A DNA stretch of 64,000 bases from G963675935 sp963675935 (GCA_963675935.2 CAXXPV010000003.1:682001-746000), one strand, 5' to 3'. Numbered from the stretch's first letter, positions 24,249 to 32,790 are shown. Numbers and translations: made by a program. Notes: a model not told the origin generated them from the letters alone.

Positions 24249-25988
24249 TCAAGGTAAACCATCGATTCTAGCCGACATGGACGCCGCGTTGAAGGGGGCT
24301 TTCAGTTCAAGGAGACTCGCCAGCCACACCCCCTGAATGTCGTGCTCCGCAACCACTTTGCCATGCTTGAAAAACCATTCCGCCTGGGGCAAATCGGCTC
24401 GGCGATGGTAGACGATCACGTAGCGGCAGCCGGCGGCCTCTCCCGACTTCGACGAATCCCAACCGACCAGCCGAACCTTGGCATCTTGAAGCGACGGCGA
24501 ATTCATCTCGACGGCCGGCACTTGAAATGGCGCCAGGTTTGGGAGATACAAGACCGGCTCGCCCCCCGCACGGCGGGCAGCCTCGGCCAAAAGCGGCTCG
24601 CGGACCGTGTCGCCCCAGTAGGTCGGCTCGAAGCCAAGCCGTTCGGCCCCGGCCAGACCGCCGATGAGGAGGTTGTAGTAGCTCAAATGGCAGGGAAAAT
24701 AGGCAAAAATCCCAACGCATTGCAGGGCAACGAACGCGAGAACCAACGCCGTGGTTGTATGCAAATGTTTAGCCGGCGAGCTTGCTCGCCGCGTGAAGCG
24801 TTGTCCCCAAACGCGGTGGGCAAGCCCGCCGGCTAAACAACTTTCTAAAAATGAACTACGAGCGAACCACGCGGCGCCGCATCCTACAAAAATTGTCCAA
24901 AACGGAAACGCCATCAAAAAAAGCCGCTCGCCATCGTAAACCGGCACGCCGGGCCACGAAAACACCAGCAGCACGAACGCCATGACGCCGCCCAGCAAAA
25001 CGCCTTCGCTGCCAAAAGCATTCAGCTTCCATTTCTTGCGTGATTTCGCCCATAAGCCCAACATGCCCAGCAGGAGAAGACCGACCGGCACCGTGACAGC
25101 AAACATCACCCAGGGATAGTGCCACGGAACGTCGCGGTCGGCCCAAACCTGACCGGCGTAAAAAACGTTGATCGGTTGCCGGGCCGTTCCGCTCGACAGA
25201 TACAGCCGGAAACGTTCCACCGGGCCAAGCCAGAGCCAAGGCCAGCCGACAAAAACCGTCGCCACGCCGGCCGACGCCCAAACGGCAATTTGCATTAGTC
25301 CGCGAACGAGCGATCCTTTCACTTCTTTGTTTTGGAAGAACAACCGCCAGACGAGCCACATCACGACCGGCGGGGCCAGCAGTAGGCCATGCAGCCGAAC
25401 CAGCACGGCCGCGCCCCAAACCGCGCCGGCCAGGGCGAATTGCCAAAACCGCCCGCCGCGAACGGCTTCCGTCACCGCCAGAACAGCCGCGACAAAAAAC
25501 AGCGTTGTGAGCATATCGAGCGCCGCCAGATGGGCATGGCCAAATAGCCGGGGCATGAACAACACGGCCGCGGCAGCTACGCAGCCGGCCAATGGCCCTT
25601 CACGCCGGGCCGTCCACGCCCCGATCATCAAGACCAGCAATGCGAAAGCGGCGGCCGGGGCGAATCGCGCCGCGGGAATCGACAGCACACCCGGATTATT
25701 GGGCGCGGGATCGAACAGGTGATGCGTCCAGCCTAAAATCCAATAGCCAAGCGGGGCCTGGACCGGCGGCCCGTCGGGCTGCCACGGATAGTTTTTTGCG
25801 ATGTTCTCCGGCTTGAAGAACGCGAATCCCTGTTGCCGCAGCGCCGTGACTTGGCTCTTGCCCATTGCGGTGTGATAGAGTTCGTCGCACGTTACGCCCG
25901 GCCCGTTGACGGCGGGCGCAAGCGTGGCCACGGTCGCCGCAAGGGCAACGAAAGCGATCAGCAGGGGGCCGGCGTATTTTTCGAGCAT
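24249..25988 (-). CDS. GT39/ArnT-like multi-pass membrane glycosyltransferase with repeat insert
   Basis: A 579-aa membrane protein with about ten helices. The first extracytoplasmic loop carries GVTCDELYHTAMGKSQ, with the acidic pair expected for polyprenyl-phosphate-sugar enzymes, and later MPRLFGHAHLAALDMLTTLF and YDGERLFLMAFPFWTIF. The C-terminal ~130 residues are soluble. Residues ~405-430 (LAGGLAHRVWGQRFTRRASS) are encoded by a family B palindrome (24766-24839) lying in frame between two helices. Related planctomycete proteins have a plain loop at this place, as far as I can judge. It precedes the prenyl synthase gene. Confidence 0.7.
   Translation of the reverse strand: MLEKYAGPLLIAFVALAATVATLAPAVNGPGVTCDELYHTAMGKSQVTALRQQGFAFFKPENIAKNYPWQPDGPPVQAPLGYWILGWTHHLFDPAPNNPGVLSIPAARFAPAAAFALLVLMIGAWTARREGPLAGCVAAAAVLFMPRLFGHAHLAALDMLTTLFFVAAVLAVTEAVRGGRFWQFALAGAVWGAAVLVRLHGLLLAPPVVMWLVWRLFFQNKEVKGSLVRGLMQIAVWASAGVATVFVGWPWLWLGPVERFRLYLSSGTARQPINVFYAGQVWADRDVPWHYPWVMFAVTVPVGLLLLGMLGLWAKSRKKWKLNAFGSEGVLLGGVMAFVLLVFSWPGVPVYDGERLFLMAFPFWTIFVGCGAAWFARSSFLESCLAGGLAHRVWGQRFTRRASSPAKHLHTTTALVLAFVALQCVGIFAYFPCHLSYYNLLIGGLAGAERLGFEPTYWGDTVREPLLAEAARRAGGEPVLYLPNLAPFQVPAVEMNSPSLQDAKVRLVGWDSSKSGEAAGCRYVIVYHRRADLPQAEWFFKHGKVVAEHDIQGVWLASLLELKAPFNAASMSARIDGLP
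24766..24839. repeat. Dispersed palindrome family B, copy 2 (inside a coding sequence)
   Basis: Arms TGTTTAGCCGGCGAGC and GCCCGCCGGCTAAACA. It is in frame in the GT39-like gene and encodes ~25 residues of extra loop. Confidence 0.9.
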
Positions 25989-26002
25989 GAGCAGTGCAAC
26001 TC

Positions 26003-26066
26003 CCCTCTCCCGCGGGCACCGACCGAAGGTTGGTCGGGGAGATGGGCCGGGGGTGAGGGCGGATTG
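26003..26066. repeat. Repeat family D, copy 2
   Basis: CCCCTCTCCCGCGGG and, ~25 bp on, GGGGAGATGGGCCGGGGGTG; the same family as 7621-7657 and the insert at 54723-54764. It lies upstream of the GT39-like gene, so it may sit in its leader. Confidence 0.75.
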
Positions 26067-26083
26067 CCTTTCAGATTTTTAAG

Positions 26084-26950
26084 CTATTCTTGAACATTTT
26101 CCCAAGCCAAGCACGATTCCGTCGGATCAAGCGGGTGCAGGTAAGTCTGTTCCGCAAGCGCCGGCAAGTCAATGGATTTACCGGTCTGCTGCTTCATTGC
26201 TTCAGCTTCGGCCAGAAGTTTGCCGCGACGCGGGACGGTTCGACGCAGCCACCACCACAAAAAAGCAAGCATTGCGAGAAATACGCTGTTCTTGATGACA
26301 TAATGCCAGTCCGTCAACCACCAGATGTACCCCAAAACAAAGACCGATGCAAATCCGCCAATAAGAAACAACCTGTCCATGCGCCGTCTTGTTGCAAACA
26401 ATTCCGCTGTTCCCGAGTCGGATTCATCCGGCAGTTCAAACAGCCGCCAGTATTGTTTCCAAAACGGCTGCCAGTTTTTCTGGATTTCTTGCGGTAGCCG
26501 AAAACGGAAGTATCGGATGAGCTTTCGACTCGCATCGTTGCCGTACTCACCGAGATCAACACCCAATTTGTTGTTTGAAGTTTTTAGCGTCAGGCGACCA
26601 ACGCTGCCAATTTTCCGCCACCGAAATTCTCGCACGTCATCTAAAACGATTCGGCGAGTCTTCCATACACCCTGAAATTCAACATGCGATTGACTGACTG
26701 TAAGCCGATGACGCTTTACAGCCAAAAGCAGCCAAATATATACGCTAACAAGGCAAAACGAAAAAAGTGAGAAGCAAAACGCCGTCAAGTTGGCATGTCC
26801 ATTGCCACAAAAGACAAACACAATTCCGCAAAACGAGAACATCACAATCCCCAACAACGCAATCCACAAACATCCACGCTTCATGCAAAAAGTTTCGCTC
26901 CTCGTCTCGTCGCCGATATATTCATCCGTGTTGATCCGCGTTTCCATCAT
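26084..26950 (-). CDS. Hypothetical membrane protein
   Basis: 288 aa. Two helices near the N-terminus (LWIALLGIVMFSFCGIVFVF and ANLTAFCFSLFSFCLVSVYI), a soluble beta-rich part with a PH-like feel (SHVEFQGVWKTRRIVLDDVR, EFRWRKIGSVGRLTLKTSNN) and two more helices near residues 205-245. The Leu/Phe-rich, lower-GC coding differs from its neighbours. Its start overlaps the ferrochelatase stop by 4 bp, so it is the downstream gene of that operon. I do not recognise the family. Confidence 0.6.
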   Translation of the reverse strand: MMETRINTDEYIGDETRSETFCMKRGCLWIALLGIVMFSFCGIVFVFCGNGHANLTAFCFSLFSFCLVSVYIWLLLAVKRHRLTVSQSHVEFQGVWKTRRIVLDDVREFRWRKIGSVGRLTLKTSNNKLGVDLGEYGNDASRKLIRYFRFRLPQEIQKNWQPFWKQYWRLFELPDESDSGTAELFATRRRMDRLFLIGGFASVFVLGYIWWLTDWHYVIKNSVFLAMLAFLWWWLRRTVPRRGKLLAEAEAMKQQTGKSIDLPALAEQTYLHPLDPTESCLAWENVQE

Positions 26951-28029
26951 CCATTCTCCGCAACGTCGTCATGCATTCGGCAACAATCCTCCGGGCAACA
27001 GTCGGGCCAAGGGCCGTCATCGCCTAAAAACAGCCGCGGCACAGCCGGATCCATTCGCTCGACGATCAACTCGCGAATCATGCGGACCAGCCGCGGATGG
27101 TTCGCCACCGTGCCGGCACGAACCATGTTGACGCCCAACTCGTCGCATAGCTCGGCCGCCTCCACATCGAGATCGTAGATCACCTCGACGTGTTCGGCCA
27201 TGAACCCGATCGGCGCGACGACGATGTCTTCAATCGTCTCGGCATCGTGCAACCGTCGGATGAACTCCAAAATATCCGGCCCGAGCCACGGCTGTGCGGG
27301 CGGCCCGCTGCGGCTCTGAAAGACCAAGTGCCACTGGGAATACGAAACCGCAAGCGGTTCCGCCACCAGCCGGCACGCCTCGCGCAACTGGTGTTCGTAG
27401 GGCGATGCCGCAGCCATCGACGTCGGAATGCTGTGTGCGGTGAAAATCAGCCTCGCCCGTTCGCGTCGCTCGGGCGGAATTTCGCCCAGCGCCGCCGAAA
27501 CGCGGTCGGCCATCGACTCGATGAAGCCCGGATGATTGTAAAACAGCCGCAGCTTGTCGATTGCCGGGGCTTCATCGCCTACGGCTTGCTGGGCGTGTTC
27601 GATGTCTTCGAGATACTGCCGGCAACCTGGCGGGGAGCCGAACGGCGAAGTGACAAACGCCAGGGCGTGGCGGATACCATCTTCGGCCATCTGCGTGACG
27701 GCGTCTTCCAGCATCGGATGCCAATGACGGTTGCCCCAGTAGACCGGCAGCCGCGGGCCGTTGGAGTTCAACTCGGCCACCAAGGCTGCCAGCAGCGTGC
27801 GGTTTTGCGAGTTGATCGGACTGACGCCGTCGAACCGCTCGTAGTGCCGGGCGACCTCGAAAAGCCGCTCGCGGGGGACGTTTTTGCCCCGCACGACGTT
27901 TTCCAAGAACGGCATCACGTCGTCCGGTCCTTCCGGCCCGCCGAAGGAGACTAGCAAAACCGCGTCGTAGTCGAAAGGGGGGGGGTGGTGCATGGGATCA
28001 ACGGAAAAGGCGATTGACTTATGGGGCAT
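26947..28029 (-). CDS. hemH: Ferrochelatase / coproporphyrin ferrochelatase
   Basis: A 360-aa enzyme that inserts iron into porphyrin at the end of haem synthesis. Key motifs: AVLLVSFGGPEGPDDVMPFL, YWGNRHWHPMLEDAV, FTAHSIPTSMAAASPYE (catalytic His), YSQWHLVFQSRSGPPAQPWL, IGFMAEHVEVIYDLDVEA (the catalytic Glu). The FTAHSIP form and length resemble the coproporphyrin-dependent enzymes of Gram-positive bacteria. The C-terminus DCCPEDCCRMH carries a cysteine cluster that could hold an Fe-S cluster. ATG 28029 is used; ATG 27993 (MHHPPPFDYDAVLL) is an equally good start. Confidence 0.93.
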   Translation of the reverse strand: MPHKSIAFSVDPMHHPPPFDYDAVLLVSFGGPEGPDDVMPFLENVVRGKNVPRERLFEVARHYERFDGVSPINSQNRTLLAALVAELNSNGPRLPVYWGNRHWHPMLEDAVTQMAEDGIRHALAFVTSPFGSPPGCRQYLEDIEHAQQAVGDEAPAIDKLRLFYNHPGFIESMADRVSAALGEIPPERRERARLIFTAHSIPTSMAAASPYEHQLREACRLVAEPLAVSYSQWHLVFQSRSGPPAQPWLGPDILEFIRRLHDAETIEDIVVAPIGFMAEHVEVIYDLDVEAAELCDELGVNMVRAGTVANHPRLVRMIRELIVERMDPAVPRLFLGDDGPWPDCCPEDCCRMHDDVAENG

Positions 28030-28273
28030 CAAAGGTTGCCGTGATTGTAATCCAAAACATCAGAAGTACAACCACGCATGGGGGGGTGTTAAGCCGAGGC
28101 CGACCAATTTCTGATTCCGGGCGTCATTGCGGGGCTTGACCGGTTCTGTGGGCTATGATACTTTTGTTTGTCTTGGCATCGAATGGACGCCGAGAATAGC
28201 TTTCGGGCGTTGCCATTGGCGGCGCCTTGCGGAGTTATGCGTAAGTATTTGATAGCAAAGTGTTTAGAGTTAC

Positions 28274-28352
<79 letters not shown>

Positions 28353-28425
28353 TGTAAACCCTGCCGAAATAAGAACTTAGATTACCTGCCGACGGTCGGC
28401 AGTGCGGCCTTAAATCGAAAGCAAA

Positions 28426-28442
28426 GCGCGTAATTTACGCGC
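28426..28442. promoter_or_regulatory. Palindrome at left end of element
   Basis: GCGCGTAATTTACGCGC, 19 bases before the integrase start. A 16-bp version, GCGCGTAATTACGCGC, is at 37938 near the right end. It is a possible arm-type integrase site or an operator for the integrase. Confidence 0.5.
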
Positions 28443-28461
28443 CATTTTCGAGGAGGTCGCC

Positions 28462-29682
28462 ATGCCCGCCAGATCGTGTCTTGTCCCTAAGTATTGCTTT
28501 CACAGGCCCAGCGGACGCGCTTACGTCCGCATCCACGGCCGGGTGGTCTACTGTGGCAAATTCGGCACCGCCAAGAGCAAGATGGAATATGCCCGTCTTG
28601 TGGCGGAACTCGCTGCAAGCGGCAATTGCCAATCGTCCGCAACCCCCACCTCTGACTTAACTGTCGTTGAACTATGCGCAGCTTACCTAGACTACTCCGT
28701 TGGGTATTATAAGAAAAACGGGCTTCCAACCCGGTCGGTCGAGGAAATCAAAGCCGCGATTCGCATTCTCACAACCCTCTACGGCCAAACTCCTGCTACC
28801 GACTTTGGCCCATTACGATTGCTGGCCGTCCAGGCGGCCTTGGCCCAAAAGAACGCCCGCAGCTACGTCAATAAGCTGGTTGGGTACGTCAAGCGGATTT
28901 TCAAGTATGGTGTCAGTCGCCAATTGCTCCCGCCGAGCGTACACACCGCATTGACGACGGTGGATGGGCTGAAGCTGGGCCGTACCATTGCCCGCGAGCC
29001 GGAACCCATCATGCCCGTCCCCGATGAGATTGTAGACGCCACCATCGCATTCTTGCCCGCCGTGGTGGCCGATATGGTTCGCCTTCAGCGGTTGACCGGC
29101 TGCCGCCCAGGCGAAGTCTGCCAGCTACGGCCATGCGACGTGGACCGATCCGGCGAAGTGTGGCGGTATCGCCCCGAACACCACAAAACTGAGTACAAGG
29201 GCCGCGAACGGACCATCTTCATCGGCCCGAAGGCGCAGGCGATACTTCTGCCCTACCTCCGACGGGATGCCGCCGCCTATTGTTTCTCGCCTGCCGATTC
29301 CGTGGAAAAGCACAAAGAGAAGTTGCGGGCGCGTCGCCAAACGAAAGTGCAACCGTCGCAGCAAATCCGTTGCAAAAAACGCCCTGACAAACTTCCCGGC
29401 GACCGCTACTGCCGAAACAGTTATTGCCAAGCCATAACCCGAGCCGTCACCAACGCCAACAAGGCCAGGGCCAAAGAGGCAGCCGAGATGGGTGTCGAGC
29501 CGGTCTTGCTCCCTCGCTGGACCGCAAACCAATTGAGACACGCCCGAGCTACGGAGGTTCGCCACCAGTTCGGCCTTGAAGCAGCCCAGGTCAGTCTTGG
29601 CCACTCAAAGGCCGACATCACGCAAACCTACGCCGAGCGCGATGCCCGGCTTGGCGTGGAGGTTGCAAAGAAAATCGGATAG
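28462..29682 (+). CDS. Tyrosine-type integrase
   Basis: A 406-aa site-specific recombinase. The N-terminal part holds an AP2-like arm-binding segment (RPSGRAYVRIHGRVVYCGKF), then a SAM-like core-binding domain (~65-170). The catalytic domain has the Arg in LTGCRPGEVCQLRPCDVD, HKTEYKGRERTIFI with the beta-hairpin Lys, LRHARATEV (HxxR), LGHSKADITQTYAER (His and the nucleophile Tyr). AGGAGG lies 6 bases before the ATG. It sits just inside attL with the tRNA-Asp gene upstream, the usual place for an integrase that recombines at a tRNA 3' end. Related proteins are common in planctomycete islands. Confidence 0.95.
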   Translation: MPARSCLVPKYCFHRPSGRAYVRIHGRVVYCGKFGTAKSKMEYARLVAELAASGNCQSSATPTSDLTVVELCAAYLDYSVGYYKKNGLPTRSVEEIKAAIRILTTLYGQTPATDFGPLRLLAVQAALAQKNARSYVNKLVGYVKRIFKYGVSRQLLPPSVHTALTTVDGLKLGRTIAREPEPIMPVPDEIVDATIAFLPAVVADMVRLQRLTGCRPGEVCQLRPCDVDRSGEVWRYRPEHHKTEYKGRERTIFIGPKAQAILLPYLRRDAAAYCFSPADSVEKHKEKLRARRQTKVQPSQQIRCKKRPDKLPGDRYCRNSYCQAITRAVTNANKARAKEAAEMGVEPVLLPRWTANQLRHARATEVRHQFGLEAAQVSLGHSKADITQTYAERDARLGVEVAKKIG

Positions 29683-29795
29683 TATCACAATCAGATTCGG
29701 GTTGCGGAGTAATTGCCCGCACAGGTCGGCCGGTTGCAAGGAACCATCTTCGCCTTGCAATCGGTCGGCCGCCCGAAAAGAAAGGAAGATGAATT

Positions 29796-30569
29796 ATGGC
29801 GCAGTTAAGCCACGTCGATCTTGATGCCGTTCTTGCGGACCTGCAAGTCGTTGCCAATTCTACAATGCTCCTGGGTGGGCAGCTTATCGACTTCGCGGAC
29901 CCCTACGGTTCAATGCCGCTAAAAGAGAGACGCGAACAGGAGGCGAGACAAAAAGCGGAAGAAGAGCGGCTATTGTTGATCCCGGAGGAATTAAAGAGCG
30001 ATTATCAGCCATACCGTCCAGACGATTACATGCGCTATCTGTGTGACAGCGCGTGGGACGCCATGCAAGTAAGCCTTCGCCGCTTGAGTGTGATGCTAGA
30101 GGACGGCGAAGTTGAATTGCTCGATTGCCAGCCGTTTGTGGTCGAGCATCTAAAAACAATTTGGAAACTCCTCCAGGAGTTTCATGGAAACAAACCGGAT
30201 TTTACACCAGGGAAGCCCGATCCATTGTGGCATTTTACGGCCACATTTGGCGTCGGCATGTTTCTGCAAGATTGCATCAAACACCTGAAGCTAGACATAT
30301 GTGCGCGTAGTGACATTGCAGCGAAATTTGTAACAAATACGCAATTCATCGCATCGCCACTACAACAACAAATCCTAGCGGCTCTAAACGGTGAGGCCCT
30401 AAAGAAACAGCCTTTGGCCGACGCCGTATGTGCTGGTGAGGGAACGCGATTATACAGGTCAGGAGGCATCAAAGAATTGATGAAAGCTGGTTTGGTCGCC
30501 CGTAAAAACGGAATTGGATATTATCGACCTGATGCACCGCCCGACGGTCTTATAGTTCGGACGCCATGA
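29796..30569 (+). CDS. Hypothetical protein with C-terminal winged-helix-like region
   Basis: A 257-aa soluble protein. The N-terminal third includes a charged helix (PLKERREQEARQKAEEERLL). The C-terminal ~65 residues (FIASPLQQQILAALNGEALK, ADAVCAGEGTRLYRSGGIKE, LMKAGLVARKNGIGYYRPDA) look like a winged-helix DNA-binding module. It is the second gene of the element, after the integrase. GGAAG precedes the ATG at a normal distance. A role in element regulation is plausible but unproven. Confidence 0.7.
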   Translation: MAQLSHVDLDAVLADLQVVANSTMLLGGQLIDFADPYGSMPLKERREQEARQKAEEERLLLIPEELKSDYQPYRPDDYMRYLCDSAWDAMQVSLRRLSVMLEDGEVELLDCQPFVVEHLKTIWKLLQEFHGNKPDFTPGKPDPLWHFTATFGVGMFLQDCIKHLKLDICARSDIAAKFVTNTQFIASPLQQQILAALNGEALKKQPLADAVCAGEGTRLYRSGGIKELMKAGLVARKNGIGYYRPDAPPDGLIVRTP

Positions 30570-30684
30570 ACTAAAACCGCACTAACTATCTACCAACGCG
30601 CCCCCGAGTCTATTGCGCTGTCGGTGTACCTTGCAAGTAGTTTGATTCGACGCGAATCAGACATAAGCAAAAGCGAGGTACAAA

Positions 30685-30999
30685 ATGATCGACATTTCAA
30701 TGGAAGAGCCGTTTTCTTTGACGGCTATCACCAAACGCCTGCCCGCCCGCCGTGGAGGTAAACGCCCAAACGTCGCCACATTATATCGTTGGGCGCAGAT
30801 CGGTTGCCGTGGTATTCGTCTCGAAACCATTTGCATCGGCGCGACCAGATGCACGTCGATGGAAGCGTTACAGCGGTTTTTCGACGCCCTCACCGCGCAG
30901 GCCGAACACCGTCCCATGCCGCAATCGCCTCGCATGACGGCCACGCGCCGCAAGCAGATCGAAGCGGCAGAAAAACGTCTCGCCCAGGCTGGCGTCTAA
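30685..30999 (+). CDS. DUF1580-like DNA-binding protein, excisionase/regulator candidate
   Basis: A 104-aa protein. Residues 1-72 match the planctomycete DUF1580 pattern as I know it: MIDISMEEPFSLTAITKRLP, then RRGGKRPNVATLYRWAQIGC, RGIRLETICIGATRCTSMEA, LQRFFDAL. This is a MerR/Xis-type helix-turn-helix with wing, found mainly near planctomycete integrases. The tail is basic. It may act as excisionase or as a repressor. It ends 10 bases before the replication initiator gene. Confidence 0.8.
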   Translation: MIDISMEEPFSLTAITKRLPARRGGKRPNVATLYRWAQIGCRGIRLETICIGATRCTSMEALQRFFDALTAQAEHRPMPQSPRMTATRRKQIEAAEKRLAQAGV

Positions 31000-31009
31000 G
31001 GGGGCCGCG

Positions 31010-31777
31010 ATGGGTGACGCGAACACTTCCGGCGGTTTCACGATGCTGGACAACGGCGCGATCGAGCGCAGCCGCGAGGTTGGCCCGTCCGCCTTCCTGG
31101 TCTATTGCGCCATCGCGCGGCACGGCAAGCGATCGTGGCCGGGCATCGACCGGCTGGCCGCTATGACGGGGCTGTCTCCTCGATCCGTGCGCTACGCGAT
31201 TGAGCATCTCGAAAAGGCTGGCTGGCTCGTTGTCGAACGTCAGGCGGGCCAAAAGAACATCTACGTTCTACCCCCAATTGATAGTAAGGCAACCAGTTGC
31301 CAGCCCCCAGAAACAAGTAAGGCAATGGATTGCCAGGGAGTAGGGCAACCAGTTGCCGCAGGTGAGGCAACCAGTTGCCAGGGGGTGAGGCAACCAGTTG
31401 CCGCAGAAGAAGACTTAAGGAAGAAGACTCAAGAAAAAGACTCAAGGAAGAAGACCAAGCGCGGCTGCGCCGCCGAGGTGGTTTTTCCTTCAGAGTTGTC
31501 TTCAGATTCTTTCAAGGAAGCCTGGGAACGCTGGACGGCCCACCGAAAGGAAATCAAGAAGTCGCTGACACCCAGCACTATCGCGGCGCAGCTCAAGAAA
31601 TTGGCGGCATGGGGCGAGTCCCGCGCCATCGCGGCAATTGACCACAGTATTGAAGCCGGATGGACCGGCATTTTCGAGGAAACCAAAACAGGAGCGAATA
31701 AAAATGGTAAACGCAGTTTCCCCCTTGGCCCCGGCCAACGTCATGCAAGTTCCACGGCCAAGCCCGGCGTCTTCTGA
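31010..31777 (+). CDS. Phage-type replication initiator with internal origin (lambda O-like role)
   Basis: 255 aa. The N-terminal winged helix covers residues ~15-85 (SAFLVYCAIARHGKRSWPGI, DRLAAMTGLSPRSVRYAIEH, LEKAGWLVVERQAGQKNIYV), a form found in phage and plasmid replication proteins. Residues ~90-130 are repeats (ATSCQ, GQPVAAGE) dictated by an iteron array in the DNA, followed by a Lys/Glu stretch (LRKKTQEKDSRKKTKRG). The C-terminal part (SFKEAWERWTAHRKEIKKSL, TPSTIAAQLKKLAAWGE) is the conserved effector region of such proteins. The 3' end overlaps the helicase-loader gene. It would bind its own gene to start replication, as lambda O does. Confidence 0.82.
   Translation: MGDANTSGGFTMLDNGAIERSREVGPSAFLVYCAIARHGKRSWPGIDRLAAMTGLSPRSVRYAIEHLEKAGWLVVERQAGQKNIYVLPPIDSKATSCQPPETSKAMDCQGVGQPVAAGEATSCQGVRQPVAAEEDLRKKTQEKDSRKKTKRGCAAEVVFPSELSSDSFKEAWERWTAHRKEIKKSLTPSTIAAQLKKLAAWGESRAIAAIDHSIEAGWTGIFEETKTGANKNGKRSFPLGPGQRHASSTAKPGVF
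31288..31402. other. Candidate replication origin: five iterons inside initiator gene
   Basis: Four exact copies of GGCAACCAGTTGCC begin at 31288, 31344, 31366 and 31389, plus one variant, GGCAATGGATTGCC, at 31321. Each is a 14-bp palindrome-like unit, and the last four are spaced 22-23 bp, about two helical turns. A purine-rich tract follows. The layout matches lambdoid origins, where iterons lie within the O gene. Confidence 0.82.
31405..31459. other. Purine-rich tract beside iterons, possible unwinding region
   Basis: Four degenerate copies of GAAGAAGACTCAAG run head to tail directly after the last iteron. In lambda an A-rich segment of this type next to the iterons is where the duplex opens. 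Confidence 0.6.
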
Positions 31778-32588
31778 ACCGCGCCGACTGACCGCCGACG
31801 ACTTTCGCGGGATCATATCTGACGCGATTCGCAAACAGAATCGTTGGGATGACGGTTGGGACGTTCATAATGGCCCCGCACCGTCGCTCGACATCATCGT
31901 CGAAGCGGACGTTCTCAAAAGAAATAACTTCGATCCAGCCGACGCGGCACACCTTATCGAAGTCGCCAAAAAAGAGCAAGCACGCCGCGACGGCATCGCG
32001 TGCCAGGGTCGCCTACAAAAGTTCAACAAAACTATCGGGGCACGATTCGCCGCTGCATCGCTAGATAACTACAAAACGGAGCTACCTGGACAAGCCAAGG
32101 CACTCGCGGCAGTTCGCAGCTATGCCGGAAGCGTCAAGGAACGTGCGTCGGCTGGGGAAGGGATCGTTCTCTTTGGGGCAGCCGGCACGGGCAAAACCCA
32201 CTTGTTGGCCGCAGTCGCCAAGGCCGCAATCCTCGCTGGGCTGTCCGTCGAATGGCGTAACGGGCAAGACCTTTTTGGCGAGTTTCGAGCCGCAATCGAC
32301 GGGAATGGCAACGAAGATTCGATCATTAAGGCGCTCGTCAAGGCTGACGTGTTAGTCGCGGACGACCTCTTGCCGCCCGGAGGCCGATTGTCGGATTATC
32401 AAGCGACCATGCTCTATCGAATCACCAACGCTCGCTACGAACAATGTCGTCCGACGTTGGTTTCGATGAATGTAGCCGACGGAGAAGAAGCCGCAGCGGG
32501 CATGGGCGCGCAGGTGGTGGACCGCTTACGCGACGGCGCGCTAACTCTGTTTTGCGATTGGCCGACGAACCGAAAGGCGAAAGCATGA
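31704..32588 (+). CDS. DnaC/IstB-type helicase loader ATPase
   Basis: A 294-aa AAA+ protein. Walker A is LFGAAGTGKTHLLAAVAKAA; Walker B is VLVADDLLP; sensor-like TLVSMNVADGEEA and an arginine-bearing VVDRLRDGALTLFCDW follow. It should load a replicative helicase at the element's origin, paired with the initiator upstream. The chosen ATG at 31704 has AGGAG 9 bases upstream and overlaps the end of the initiator gene by 74 bp; the frame is open from 31638. No helicase or primase gene is on the element, so it must recruit the host's DnaB. Confidence 0.85.
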   Translation: MVNAVSPLAPANVMQVPRPSPASSEPRRLTADDFRGIISDAIRKQNRWDDGWDVHNGPAPSLDIIVEADVLKRNNFDPADAAHLIEVAKKEQARRDGIACQGRLQKFNKTIGARFAAASLDNYKTELPGQAKALAAVRSYAGSVKERASAGEGIVLFGAAGTGKTHLLAAVAKAAILAGLSVEWRNGQDLFGEFRAAIDGNGNEDSIIKALVKADVLVADDLLPPGGRLSDYQATMLYRITNARYEQCRPTLVSMNVADGEEAAAGMGAQVVDRLRDGALTLFCDWPTNRKAKA

Positions 32589-32788
32589 ACCAAATCACCA
32601 CCGAGCCTTGGCCGCCGCTGGAATTTTGCTTGCCAAATTTGGACCGGCTCGAAGAAATCAGCCGGGGCGAACACCTGACGCAGAGGAGCCTATTCGATGA
32701 TGAGCCGCGCGACGATTCACGCGATGGGCGGCTGGCTCGGTTGACTGGTGACGCCGACGCGACGACCGCCGACCGAATGGAGCGATAA
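32585..32788 (+). CDS. Small hypothetical protein
   Basis: A 67-aa acidic protein (MNQITTEPWPPLEFCLPNLD, ending DADATTADRMER). Its ATG overlaps the loader gene stop (ATGA), and it ends 2 bases before the HNH gene, so it sits in a coupled operon. No domain recognised. Coupling and position are the main evidence that it is real. Confidence 0.6.
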   Translation: MNQITTEPWPPLEFCLPNLDRLEEISRGEHLTQRSLFDDEPRDDSRDGRLARLTGDADATTADRMER

Positions 32789-32790
32789 CC

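Noticed and set aside
31288..31402. Iteron cluster as a CRISPR-like array or plasmid origin
   Set aside because: Units are 14 bp with 8-9 bp between the last four, inside a phage-type initiator gene with a loader downstream. No cas genes; plasmid copy-control genes absent.
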